This document shows positions 1-6,285 of a stretch of 9,843 nt of DNA, one piece after another (the first letter of the stretch is position 1; each line of letters starts with the position of its first letter). Origin of the DNA: Candidatus Altarchaeales archaeon. Lineage in GTDB: Archaea > Altiarchaeota > Altiarchaeia > IMC4 > QMZM01. The notes under the pieces are model-generated. The model did not search any database, had not been told where the DNA came from, and saw only the letters and a program-made list of their open reading frames with translations. The stretch is from NCBI GenBank assembly GCA_003663045.1, contig QMZG01000036.1:1-9843 (forward strand), given 5' to 3'. The translations under genes and the position numbers were made by a program.

Positions 1-125
1 CGGCACGCCCAAATTTCGGCTTCGCAGAAGTTTGTGTATGCTGGTTCCGTTGTGATCATGGACGTATCCCCAAAGACCCTCCCAGATGCAGATTTTTCCA
101 TCCCAACATTATCTTTCTCTACCAT
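1..125 (-). CDS. N-terminal fragment of an unrecognised protein (partial, runs off left edge)
   Basis: Reading the minus strand from an ATG at 125 gives 41 codons with no stop before the window edge. The fragment starts MVEKDNVGMEKS and includes the stretch TTEPAYTNF. I do not recognise the family. A GAGAGGA stretch about 15 nt upstream could serve as ribosome binding site, and an AT-rich stretch near 165-180 could be the TATA region. A second in-frame ATG at 101 is an alternative start. The gene would be divergent from the rqcH-like gene. Because the frame is also open upstream of the ATG and only 41 codons are visible, it remains possible that this is non-coding. Confidence 0.45.
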   Translation of the reverse strand, partial: MVEKDNVGMEKSASGRVFGDTSMITTEPAYTNFCEAEIWAC

Positions 126-209
126 TCTCTCAGGATATCCTCTCTTCCGATTTACAATAAAAAACTCTAATAAAAAATATGTATGAAATATAGGGGAATT
201 GGAAAGAAT
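126..209. promoter_or_regulatory. AT-rich divergent promoter region
   Basis: This stretch lies between the left-edge minus-strand frame and the rqcH-like gene. Its right half (about 153-181) is almost only A and T, with TATA-like runs readable on both strands (for example AATAAAAAAC and TAATAAAAAAT on plus). A plus-strand box near 156 would place transcription start near 183, giving a short leader before the preferred ATG at 210. The assignment rests on composition and position only. Confidence 0.35.
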
Positions 210-1364
210 ATGAAAACCCAACTTACATCAATAGATCTTTGTATTCTAGCAAAAGAATTAGACAAAATACTAAGCTCTGCCAGGATCGATAAAGTATATC
301 AGATAGGCAAGAGGGAACTGAAGCTGAAGGTTCATGTTTCCGGAACTGGATATAGGGAATTGATCATTGCCCCGGGTTATGTCTGCATTACACAGTTCCC
401 TAGAAAAGTGCCTGAGAAACCTTCTCCTTTTGCCATGCAACTCAGGAAAAATCTGAGTGGTGGATTTATCAGGGGGGTAAGGCAGCATAATTTTGACAGG
501 ATCCTGGAGTTTTTGATTGAAAAGAAAGATGGAAAATTTTTGCTCATTGCAGAATTTTTCAGTAGGGGAAATGTAATCCTCTGTGATCATGAAAGAAAAA
601 TTCTCGGACTTCTTGAATGGCAAGAGTGGAAGGATCGCAAACTCGTGGTTGGCCGGAGATATGAATACCCTCCAGAAGTTAAGAATCCCCTTGAAATTAA
701 TTCTTCTTCATTTAAAAAAATTTTAGGTTCTTCTGAAAAGAAACTAGTCGTGGTAATGGCGATTGATATGGGTTTATCTGGGGTTTATGCTGAGGAGGTC
801 TGTTTAATCTCTAAAATTGAAAAGGAGAGAAATTGTAATGAATTAAGTAATAACGAAGTTGATATCCTTTTTGATTTCTTTAAAAAAGTGATAGAGAAGA
901 TAAAAGGTGAAGAAATAAAACCGATGATGATTCTTAAGGAAGGTAAACCAGTAGATGTGATTCCATTTGACTTGAGGATTTATGAGAATTTTGAAAGGAA
1001 GGAATTTGAGTCATTTAATGAAGCGGTGGATGAATATTTCAGCAAAGAAGAATTTGCAGAGATACAAAAGGAGAAGGAAGAGAAATTCCAAGAGGAATTG
1101 AAGAAACTTCGAGGCATTGAAGAGAAACAAAAGAGAACCATAGAGAAACTGGAAAAAAAGTCTCTTAAATACCGAGAGATCGGAGATTTAATTTATCAAA
1201 ATTTTCAGGTGATAGAAAAAATCCTGAGAGTCATTAAAGAAGAACGAAAGAAAGGAGGCTCATGGGAAGATATACAGAAAAAATTTGCTGGAAAGGAACT
1301 CGGTGGTATTAAGATAGAAAAGATTGATAAAAAAGGGTATATAATTTTGTGTACTCCCCAATAA
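210..1364 (+). CDS. rqcH: RqcH/NFACT-N family protein lacking the C-terminal NFACT-R domain
   Basis: RqcH/Rqc2 proteins bind split large ribosomal subunits carrying stalled nascent chains and recruit tRNA to add C-terminal tails. Numbered from the ATG at 210, the NFACT-N domain covers about residues 1-165 and contains the conserved Asp-Arg pair in NFDRILEF at D96/R97. That is essentially the position of the essential DR pair in characterised bacterial and yeast homologues, and is why I prefer this ATG to the in-frame one at 183. A helix-hairpin-helix-like segment (about 175-225) and a charged coiled coil (about 280-345) follow. The protein is 384 residues, whereas archaeal family members usually have around 650. 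It ends in TPQ-stop where NFACT-R (DUF814) would begin. The next gene, trxB, starts 6 nt later in the same frame, so no frameshifted remainder exists here. Family assignment is firm; retained function is uncertain. Confidence 0.85.
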   Translation: MKTQLTSIDLCILAKELDKILSSARIDKVYQIGKRELKLKVHVSGTGYRELIIAPGYVCITQFPRKVPEKPSPFAMQLRKNLSGGFIRGVRQHNFDRILEFLIEKKDGKFLLIAEFFSRGNVILCDHERKILGLLEWQEWKDRKLVVGRRYEYPPEVKNPLEINSSSFKKILGSSEKKLVVVMAIDMGLSGVYAEEVCLISKIEKERNCNELSNNEVDILFDFFKKVIEKIKGEEIKPMMILKEGKPVDVIPFDLRIYENFERKEFESFNEAVDEYFSKEEFAEIQKEKEEKFQEELKKLRGIEEKQKRTIEKLEKKSLKYREIGDLIYQNFQVIEKILRVIKEERKKGGSWEDIQKKFAGKELGGIKIEKIDKKGYIILCTPQ

Positions 1365-1370
1365 GTACAT

Positions 1371-2306
1371 ATGAAAATGATCTACGATTTAATTATCATC
1401 GGTGCTGGGCCCGCTGGTTTATCCTCTGGAATATACGCGGCGAGAAGGGAATTGCAGACATTGATTATAGAAAAGGGCCTCCCAGGAGGACAGATGCTTC
1501 TTACCAGTGATATACAGAATTATCCAGGTTTTTCTAAGATCTCCGGAAATGAATTAGCAGAAAGAATGGAAAGTCAGGCAAAGGAATTTGGAGTAGAAAT
1601 TGCAAATGTTGAGGCTACGAAATTGGATATAAAGGGAAACATGAAAGATGTGACAACCTATGAAGGCGAATATGAAGGAAAATCAATTGTTCTAGCAACT
1701 GGTAGTAGTTATAAAAAACTTGGAGTGAAAGGTGAAAGGGAATTCACTGGAAGGGGAGTCAGTTACTGCGCTACATGTGATGCGCCATTCTTTAAGGGAA
1801 AAATAGTGGCGGTCATAGGCGGCGGCAATTCGGCCGTATCAAGTGCCCTATACCTTAGTGAGATAGCGGAGAAGGTATATCTGATACACAGGAGAGAACA
1901 GCTTAGGGCAGAAGAAGCCAGGCAAAAGGAACTGAAAGAGAAGGGTGTAAAATTAATCCTCAATTCTACCGTGGAGGAAATTCTTGGAGAAAATCTTGTC
2001 AATTCAATAAAAATAAAAGATACAAAGAATGAAACTAAGAAGATAGATGTTGATGGAGTCTTCATATCCATCGGAACCGTTCCAAATTCGGGTTTAGCAA
2101 AAGAAGCCGGCGTTGATCTGGATGAAAAAGGTTTCATAAAGATCAATAAAAATCAGGAGACAAATATTGAGGGTGTATTTGCAGCCGGCGATGTTACTGG
2201 TGGAGTGATGCAGATTTCTACTGCCATAGGAGAGGGATGTATAGCTGCATTAAGTGCATATGAATATGTAAAGAAACCCTATTGGGAAAACCTTCAAAAA
2301 GGTTGA
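1371..2306 (+). CDS. trxB: Thioredoxin reductase (FAD/NAD(P)H-dependent)
   Basis: This 311-residue protein has the full low-molecular-weight thioredoxin reductase layout. There is an N-terminal FAD Rossmann motif GAGPAG (residues 11-16), the redox-active CATC (C133/C136), a second nucleotide motif GGGNSA (150-155), and a C-terminal FAD motif with GD (G273-D274). The HRREQLRA stretch (173-180) follows the HRRxxxRA pattern associated with NADPH use, which argues against the deviant F420-using or otherwise altered reductases found in some methanogens. It would reduce thioredoxin in the cytoplasm; no thioredoxin gene is visible here. It starts 6 nt after the rqcH-like stop and is probably co-transcribed with it. 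There is no clear Shine-Dalgarno, and Met3 (1377) is an alternative start. Length is normal and no residue looks missing. Confidence 0.95.
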   Translation: MKMIYDLIIIGAGPAGLSSGIYAARRELQTLIIEKGLPGGQMLLTSDIQNYPGFSKISGNELAERMESQAKEFGVEIANVEATKLDIKGNMKDVTTYEGEYEGKSIVLATGSSYKKLGVKGEREFTGRGVSYCATCDAPFFKGKIVAVIGGGNSAVSSALYLSEIAEKVYLIHRREQLRAEEARQKELKEKGVKLILNSTVEEILGENLVNSIKIKDTKNETKKIDVDGVFISIGTVPNSGLAKEAGVDLDEKGFIKINKNQETNIEGVFAAGDVTGGVMQISTAIGEGCIAALSAYEYVKKPYWENLQKG

Positions 2307-2388
2307 CTATCATTATGCGAGGTATCGCGCTGATTTCAGAAGAGCAATATACCAATGACCCGCTGAGATAATAGAGATAATATGTTGA

Positions 2389-2412
2389 TATTATTGTATT
2401 TATTATTGTATT
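2389..2412. repeat. 12-bp perfect tandem repeat at the 3' end of the SDR gene
   Basis: TATTATTGTATT occurs twice back to back (2389-2400 and 2401-2412). The second copy spans the stop codon of the minus-strand dehydrogenase gene, giving it two consecutive TAA stops on that strand. It looks like a local duplication. The sequence is low complexity, so slippage during replication is the simplest origin. Confidence 0.8.
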
Positions 2413-3146
2413 GTCCAACCGCCGTCAACGACTAATACATGGCCAGTAATGTAGCTGGATTCATCAGATGCTAAAAAAGCAACAGCACTTGCAATATCTT
2501 CTGGTAACCCAATTCTTTTTAATGGAATCATGGATATTATCTGTTTCTCTACCTCCTTATTGAAAACCTTCTTTAAACCAGGTGTTTCAATTGCTCCAGG
2601 CGCAATTGCGTTTACATTTATTTTTTTAGGTGCCAATTCTAAAGCCATTGCCCTAGTTAAGCCATTCATGCCAGACTTTGATGCACAGTAATGCGCTAAA
2701 TTTTGATAACCTATTAATGAAGCAATTGAACTAATGTTTATGATTTTTGCACCTGCTTTCATAACCTTGGCAGCTTCCCGGCTACAAAGGAAAACACTCT
2801 TAAGATTAACATCCAAAACCTTATCCCAGTCATCTTCAGCCATTTCCAAAAATGGCTTTAATGGATAAATACCTGCGTTATTAACCAGGATATCTATTTT
2901 TCTAAATTTTTTTAATGTTCTATCTACCATATTTTCAACATCACATTTATTGGAAACATCACATTTAATTGTAATTGCTTTAACTTTATATTTTTTCTCA
3001 ATCTTATCACAAACATTTTTACACCCATTTAGATCAATATCAGAAACAACAACATTAGAACCTTCTTCCGCTAACTTTAAGGCAATACCTTCACCAATAC
3101 CTTTTGCGGCGCCAGTTACAATAGCTACCTTCCCTTTTAACCTCAT
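2403..3146 (-). CDS. Short-chain dehydrogenase/reductase (classical SDR, FabG-like)
   Basis: This 247-residue protein matches the classical SDR fold and length (about 250). It has the cofactor motif TGAAKGIG (11-18), NNAG (89-92), catalytic N114, S139/S140, and Y153 with K157 in the YCASK motif. It also has the C-terminal glycine-rich end VVDGG. An Asp at the end of the second strand (D36) suggests NAD(H) rather than NADP(H). The substrate cannot be read from sequence: FabG-type ketoacyl reductases, sugar or alcohol dehydrogenases and cyclic-ketone reductases all look like this. The start is fixed by a strong Shine-Dalgarno. The gene is isolated: convergent to trxB and about 150 nt from the upstream membrane-protein gene. 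It is visibly AT-rich and bounded by short tandem repeats. Together with the bacterial-style ribosome binding site, this hints at acquisition by transfer, but does not prove it. Confidence 0.93.
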   Translation of the reverse strand: MRLKGKVAIVTGAAKGIGEGIALKLAEEGSNVVVSDIDLNGCKNVCDKIEKKYKVKAITIKCDVSNKCDVENMVDRTLKKFRKIDILVNNAGIYPLKPFLEMAEDDWDKVLDVNLKSVFLCSREAAKVMKAGAKIINISSIASLIGYQNLAHYCASKSGMNGLTRAMALELAPKKINVNAIAPGAIETPGLKKVFNKEVEKQIISMIPLKRIGLPEDIASAVAFLASDESSYITGHVLVVDGGWTIQ

Positions 3147-3149
3147 TTT

Positions 3150-3158
3150 TCACCTCCT
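3150..3158 (-). promoter_or_regulatory. Strong Shine-Dalgarno of the SDR gene
   Basis: On the minus strand AGGAGGTGA lies a few bases before the ATG at 3146. It is complementary over nine bases to the conserved CACCTCCT-type 3' end of 16S rRNA. Most other genes in the window have a weaker site or none, so this one stands out and fixes the start. Confidence 0.85.
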
Positions 3159-3166
3159 TTTATTTA

Positions 3167-3184
3167 GTTATATAGCCATATACC
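3167..3184 (-). promoter_or_regulatory. TATA-like element(s) of the SDR gene
   Basis: Two TATA-like stretches are readable on the minus strand, GGTATATGG (3184-3176) and CTATATAAC (3176-3168). The distal one would place transcription start near 3155-3158, just enough to include the Shine-Dalgarno in the message. Assignment is by position and composition only. Confidence 0.4.
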
Positions 3185-3210
3185 GTTAAAAGAAATTGTT
3201 AAAAGAAATT
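3185..3210. repeat. 13-bp perfect tandem repeat upstream of the SDR promoter
   Basis: GTTAAAAGAAATT occurs twice with no spacer (3185-3197 and 3198-3210). It sits directly upstream of the TATA-like stretch of the dehydrogenase gene. That is where archaeal activators, or repressors blocking TBP/TFB, commonly bind. It could be a direct-repeat operator or a simple slippage duplication. Confidence 0.75.
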
Positions 3211-3225
3211 CTCCATTAGAATAGA

Positions 3226-3293
3226 TCTGAGTGGTGTGCCCAAGGCACGGAACCATCTAGAAGATGACAATCGAAGTTGCGAATGAAGTGAAC
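3226..3293. other. GC-richer intergenic island with two short inverted repeats
   Basis: This 68-nt stretch is about 49% G+C by my count, while the flanking intergenic DNA is clearly AT-rich. It contains two adjacent short hairpins: GTGCC/GGCAC (3236-3240 with 3244-3248) and CATCT/AGATG (3254-3258 with 3262-3266). It lies just past the stop of the minus-strand membrane-protein gene. It could be a structured 3' end, a small RNA, or the remnant of a coding sequence. No known RNA family was recognised. Confidence 0.4.
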
Positions 3294-3297
3294 AATT

Positions 3298-3657
3298 TTA
3301 TGACTCCCTTTTCAATTTCTTCTTTTCCTCTTCTTTCAAACCAACAGTAAGTAGATATAACCCATAAGAGAGTACTAAACCGATAATTACACCTATGAAC
3401 TCATATACCTCTCTCATTTTTATACCATAGAGGGATTCTGTAATAACGACACCATCTTTAATTATCCACAAGCTTATAGCGAACATTATTACCTTCATAC
3501 TCCTGCCCGGAATGCCGGTGGCAAAGTAGGTAACGCCCCGTGCTAGAGATCCCGGCTTGAGCATCTTTATAATATCCCTTATGATATACAAACAAACCAG
3601 AAATACACCCAAACTTAATATCTCTATCAATTTTATTAGGGGGATAATTTCAATCAC
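3298..3657 (-). CDS. Small integral membrane protein of unknown function
   Basis: The 119-residue product has three probable membrane segments: about residues 5-27, 55-75 and 86-107. A conserved-looking loop carries KPGSLARG and TGIPGRS, and the tail is strongly charged and lysine-rich (EEEKKKLKRES), probably cytoplasmic. I do not recognise a named family. The start is GTG at 3657, preceded by an AT-rich TATA-like stretch (about 3680-3690) that would give an almost leaderless message. GAGGTG at the start itself overlaps the initiation codon, so a slightly different start is possible. The gene begins 19 nt after the L39e stop on the same strand and may be co-transcribed with it. Confidence 0.7.
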   Translation of the reverse strand: MIEIIPLIKLIEILSLGVFLVCLYIIRDIIKMLKPGSLARGVTYFATGIPGRSMKVIMFAISLWIIKDGVVITESLYGIKMREVYEFIGVIIGLVLSYGLYLLTVGLKEEEKKKLKRES

Positions 3658-3676
3658 CTCAAAGATAATGGAAAAT

Positions 3677-3832
3677 TTAGAATATATTATCCCTTCTCCA
3701 GTGTCTGTTGGACTTTGGACTATCCCTTACCCTTCTGTTGGTCTTGGCAAAAACCCAGATAGGAGCCCTCTTCCTCTTCTTATTCTCCTTGATCAGAATC
3801 CCCTTCTTTTCCACTGTTTTGTCGCGAGCCAT
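3677..3832 (-). CDS. rpl39e: Ribosomal protein L39e
   Basis: A 51-residue minus-strand frame starts at ATG 3832 (MARDKTVEKK) and ends at TAA 3677-3679. It is the tiny, very basic large-subunit protein L39e, found in archaea and eukaryotes and absent from bacteria. L39e lines the lower part of the nascent-peptide exit tunnel. The diagnostic core is APIWVFAKTNRRV (residues 23-35), followed by NRHWRR (42-47). Both match the family's P-x-W-V...KTNR...HWRR pattern, and length is normal (about 50). The C-terminus reads DNIF instead of the usual lysine-rich end, a small oddity. It is divergent from nmd3, another large-subunit gene, and 19 nt upstream of the small membrane protein. The start has a TATA-like box 20-29 nt upstream, which fits a leaderless or nearly leaderless message. 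Confidence 0.94.
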   Translation of the reverse strand: MARDKTVEKKGILIKENKKRKRAPIWVFAKTNRRVRDSPKSNRHWRRDNIF

Positions 3833-3840
3833 CTTCTTTA

Positions 3841-3861
3841 CTTTTTATATGCTTTTTATAT
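3841..3861 (-). promoter_or_regulatory. Duplicated TATA-like box upstream of L39e
   Basis: ATATAAAAAG occurs twice on the minus strand (3850-3841 and 3861-3852), one base apart. The distal copy lies 20-29 nt upstream of the L39e ATG. This is the distance expected between an archaeal TATA box and the transcription start of a leaderless message. The proximal copy is too close to act as the TATA box for that start. Confidence 0.5.
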
Positions 3862-3885
3862 CATACTATATATTGGAATCCATAG

Positions 3886-3945
3886 ATAAATATACAAAAA
3901 TATAAAAAAGAAGAAATAAAGGAAGGAAATAATAAAGGGGAAAAA
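3886..3945 (+). promoter_or_regulatory. Promoter and ribosome binding region of nmd3
   Basis: A TATA-like run ATATACAAAAATATAAAA (about 3889-3906) is followed by a purine-rich stretch ending AAAGGGGAAAAA directly before the ATG at 3946. AAAGGGG can act as a moderate Shine-Dalgarno. The region from 3833 to 3945 serves both L39e and nmd3. Confidence 0.5.
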
Positions 3946-4881
3946 ATGTTCTGTCCTAAGTGCGGGAAAGAAACAAAGGAAAAAGGTCTCTGTATAGATT
4001 GTTTCCTGAAAAGGTATCCCATAGAAATTAAAGAGATAACTCTCCCTATATGTAAATGTGGCAGATATCTTTATCACGGAAACTGGAATCTTAATATAGA
4101 AGGTTCTTTGAAAAGGATAGTGATGGAAAACCTCGTTCTCCCTTCAGAGATCAAGATGAGTGATTTAGAAATAAAATCGAAATTTGAAGGAAATAAAATC
4201 ATATTGGAAATTCATATAAGTGGAAGATACAAAAATGAAAGATTTAAAGAAGAAATCTTGGCCGAGATCAAGATCCAGTCAAAGACATGTCCTACCTGCA
4301 GTAGGATTTTCGGTGGTTATTATGAGGCAGTTCTTCAATTCAGGACAGATTTCGATCCAAGAAAAATGATCGATCCAGAGTTTATCTCTAAGATGGAGCG
4401 TGTTCAAGGAGGCTTTGACTTATGTCTTACATCATCAAACTATGCTAAAAAAATCTCCAAGGATTTCAACAAAAAGGGTTTTCTGGTAAAAGAATCTTCA
4501 AAATTGGTTGGAATAAAAAAAGGTAAAGCTCTGCATCGCCTATTCATTTCGATAAAATCCCCCAAGTTCCGGGTTGGCGATTTTCTGGAATACAGAGACA
4601 AGATCTTGCAGATATTGGAGCTGGGGAAATCCGTTCGCTGCAAGGATATCAAAAAGAGAAAAATGCTAATGATGCCACTGCCCAAGTTACAGAGGGCAAG
4701 ATTAATAGCCAAAAGTAGAGATGTCAGAAAGGCAATGGTCTCTTCGATAGCTCCAAACGAAATTCAGCTTCTGGATCTAAAAAGTTATAAGACATTTGAA
4801 TTGGGGGGAAATTTTGAGGGATTAAGGCAAAGGGATGAGGTTGAGTATCTGAGGATTGGGAGGGATGTCTATCTGGTGTAG
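3946..4881 (+). CDS. nmd3: NMD3 family 60S/50S ribosomal subunit biogenesis protein
   Basis: NMD3 binds the nascent large ribosomal subunit. In eukaryotes it is the nuclear export adaptor; in archaea it is thought to act in late large-subunit maturation with aIF6. The N-terminus has four cysteine pairs typical of its two zinc sites: C3/C6, C16/C19, C36/C38 and C115/C118. The family motif GGYYEAVLQFR (123-133) follows. The 311-residue length covers the archaeal core and lacks the eukaryotic C-terminal export-signal extension, as expected. The start is supported by an upstream AAAGGGG and by the CPKCG zinc knuckle beginning at residue 3. The gene is divergent from L39e and converges on purB with only 3 nt between stop codons, so no room remains for a separate terminator. 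Confidence 0.93.
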   Translation: MFCPKCGKETKEKGLCIDCFLKRYPIEIKEITLPICKCGRYLYHGNWNLNIEGSLKRIVMENLVLPSEIKMSDLEIKSKFEGNKIILEIHISGRYKNERFKEEILAEIKIQSKTCPTCSRIFGGYYEAVLQFRTDFDPRKMIDPEFISKMERVQGGFDLCLTSSNYAKKISKDFNKKGFLVKESSKLVGIKKGKALHRLFISIKSPKFRVGDFLEYRDKILQILELGKSVRCKDIKKRKMLMMPLPKLQRARLIAKSRDVRKAMVSSIAPNEIQLLDLKSYKTFELGGNFEGLRQRDEVEYLRIGRDVYLV

Positions 4882-4884
4882 GAG

Positions 4885-6219
4885 TCAACCCAACTCCCTC
4901 AAAATCATCTCTACCTGCTCCATTGCAGTTCCAAGATATTTCTTGGGATCTAAAGCAGAATCAATTTCTTTTTCACTTAGATATTTCTTAACCCGAGAAT
5001 CTTTAACCAAAACATCTCTAAAGGTAACTTTTTTATTATAGGATTCTATAGCCAATCTCCTCAGGAGCTCGTGTGCTTCCTGTCTCCCCATTCCCTTCTC
5101 AACCAGAGAAATCATGACCGACTCCGACATTATCCTCCCTTGGGATAGATTCAGATTTTTTTCTATCGCATCAAAATCAAAGACCAGATTTTTGAATAGG
5201 TCTATGCTCAGATTCAAAATGTAATCCGTGAGGATGCACGACTCGGGGATAATAATCCTCTCACAGCTTGAATTTGTCAGATCCCTCTCATGCCAGAGTG
5301 GGATATTGTCAAGGGAGGCGATCGCATTACTCTTTATCACCCTGCTCAAACCACAGATTCTCTCGGCATAGATGGGATTCATCTTGTGTGGCATTGTTGA
5401 GGAGCCAACCTGCATTTTTTTGAATCCCTCTGCCACCTCCGCAATTTCCGTTCTTTGTAGATTTCTAATTTCAGTGGCAAATTTATTCAAAGATTCAGAA
5501 ATTAATGCCAGATTCAGAAGGAATTCCGCATGCCTGTCTCTCTGTATTATCTGATTGGAAACCATTACTTTTCCCAGCCCAAGATCCTCCATAACCAATT
5601 CCTGAATCTTCAAGCCATTCTTTCCAAATGCGGCTTGGGTTCCAACCGCTCCCGTCATCTGACCCACGAGAATTCTCTCTTTTGAATCATCCAGTCTATC
5701 GATGTGTCTCTGAATCTCTGTAGCAAAGATGGCAAACTTCAATCCATAGGTGGTGGGAATAGAATGCTGTCCATGAGTCCTTCCGATGCACACAGTATCT
5801 TTATGAACCTCTGCCAGATTCAATAATACTTTTTTCAGTTTTTCTAAATCATCGAGAAGAAAATTGAAGAATTCTTTAAGCTGTAAAGCAAGTGCGGTAT
5901 CGGTAATATCATTGCTCGTGGCTCCCAGATGCACATATTTTCCAGAATTGCCACACTGCTCTGCCAATGCCTTCACCACTGCCATGACATCGTGTTGTAT
6001 TTCAGATTCTATCTCTTTGACTCGAGAAATCCTAAGATGCTCTGTTTTTGCTTTTCTGGAGATTTCATCTGCAGCCTTCCTCGGGATATTTCCAACCGAG
6101 GCGTGAGCTCTAGCAAGTGCCGCTTCCACATCCAAAATCCTTTGAAGTTTATTCTCTTCCTCGAATATCCTTCTTACCTCTTTTCTTCCGTATCTCTCTT
6201 CAATGGGATGAATGCTCAT
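4885..6219 (-). CDS. purB: Adenylosuccinate lyase
   Basis: PurB catalyses two fumarate-releasing steps: SAICAR to AICAR in IMP synthesis, and adenylosuccinate to AMP. The 444-residue length is normal for archaeal and bacterial PurB. Visible family elements include the N-terminal IHPIEERYG, H76 in EIQHDVMA, GATSND (99-104), the RTHGQH segment with H149, and QMTGAVG (187-193). The mobile signature loop GSSTMPHKMNP (272-282) carries the catalytic serine. All expected residues are present, and MPHKMNP rather than argininosuccinate- or fumarase-type variants supports PurB. The start fits the family N-terminus; no convincing Shine-Dalgarno is seen. It converges on nmd3, and lies 66 nt downstream of the nuclease gene on the same strand. 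No other purine genes are in the window. Confidence 0.96.
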   Translation of the reverse strand: MSIHPIEERYGRKEVRRIFEEENKLQRILDVEAALARAHASVGNIPRKAADEISRKAKTEHLRISRVKEIESEIQHDVMAVVKALAEQCGNSGKYVHLGATSNDITDTALALQLKEFFNFLLDDLEKLKKVLLNLAEVHKDTVCIGRTHGQHSIPTTYGLKFAIFATEIQRHIDRLDDSKERILVGQMTGAVGTQAAFGKNGLKIQELVMEDLGLGKVMVSNQIIQRDRHAEFLLNLALISESLNKFATEIRNLQRTEIAEVAEGFKKMQVGSSTMPHKMNPIYAERICGLSRVIKSNAIASLDNIPLWHERDLTNSSCERIIIPESCILTDYILNLSIDLFKNLVFDFDAIEKNLNLSQGRIMSESVMISLVEKGMGRQEAHELLRRLAIESYNKKVTFRDVLVKDSRVKKYLSEKEIDSALDPKKYLGTAMEQVEMILRELG

Positions 6220-6285
6220 TTTCTATAGACTTTTTCGTCTTGATATTAACCTTATTAATTGATTTGATTGAAATTTTTTATGTGC

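Noticed and set aside
183..209. Upstream ATG at 183 as the rqcH start
   Set aside because: It adds nine residues not typical of the family. The ATG at 210 aligns the Asp-Arg pair with characterised homologues and leaves room for a leader after the TATA-like stretch.
1362..1370. Readthrough fusion of the rqcH-like gene with trxB (same frame, one stop and two codons apart)
   Set aside because: TrxB has a complete N-terminus with its FAD motif starting at residue 11, and no readthrough signal is visible. A normal two-gene operon is simpler.
2315..2371. An 18-residue frame (MRGIALISEEQYTNDPLR) just after trxB
   Set aside because: It has no ribosome binding site, no recognisable homology and is too short to distinguish from chance, although its base composition is somewhat coding-like.
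2310..2372. Possible C/D box small RNA (two CTGA boxes with C-like motifs upstream)
   Set aside because: The C and C' candidates (ATGCGA, AATGACC) depart from RTGATGA, and the box spacing does not give two guides of normal length.
3708..3905. Plus-strand frames of 65-110 codons across the L39e region
   Set aside because: They are the antisense shadow of L39e and the membrane-protein gene. The minus-strand L39e match is specific, while these frames have no recognisable features.
6227..6240. Short inverted repeat AGAC/GTCT upstream of purB
   Set aside because: Four-base arms around a six-base loop are expected by chance in AT-rich spacers.
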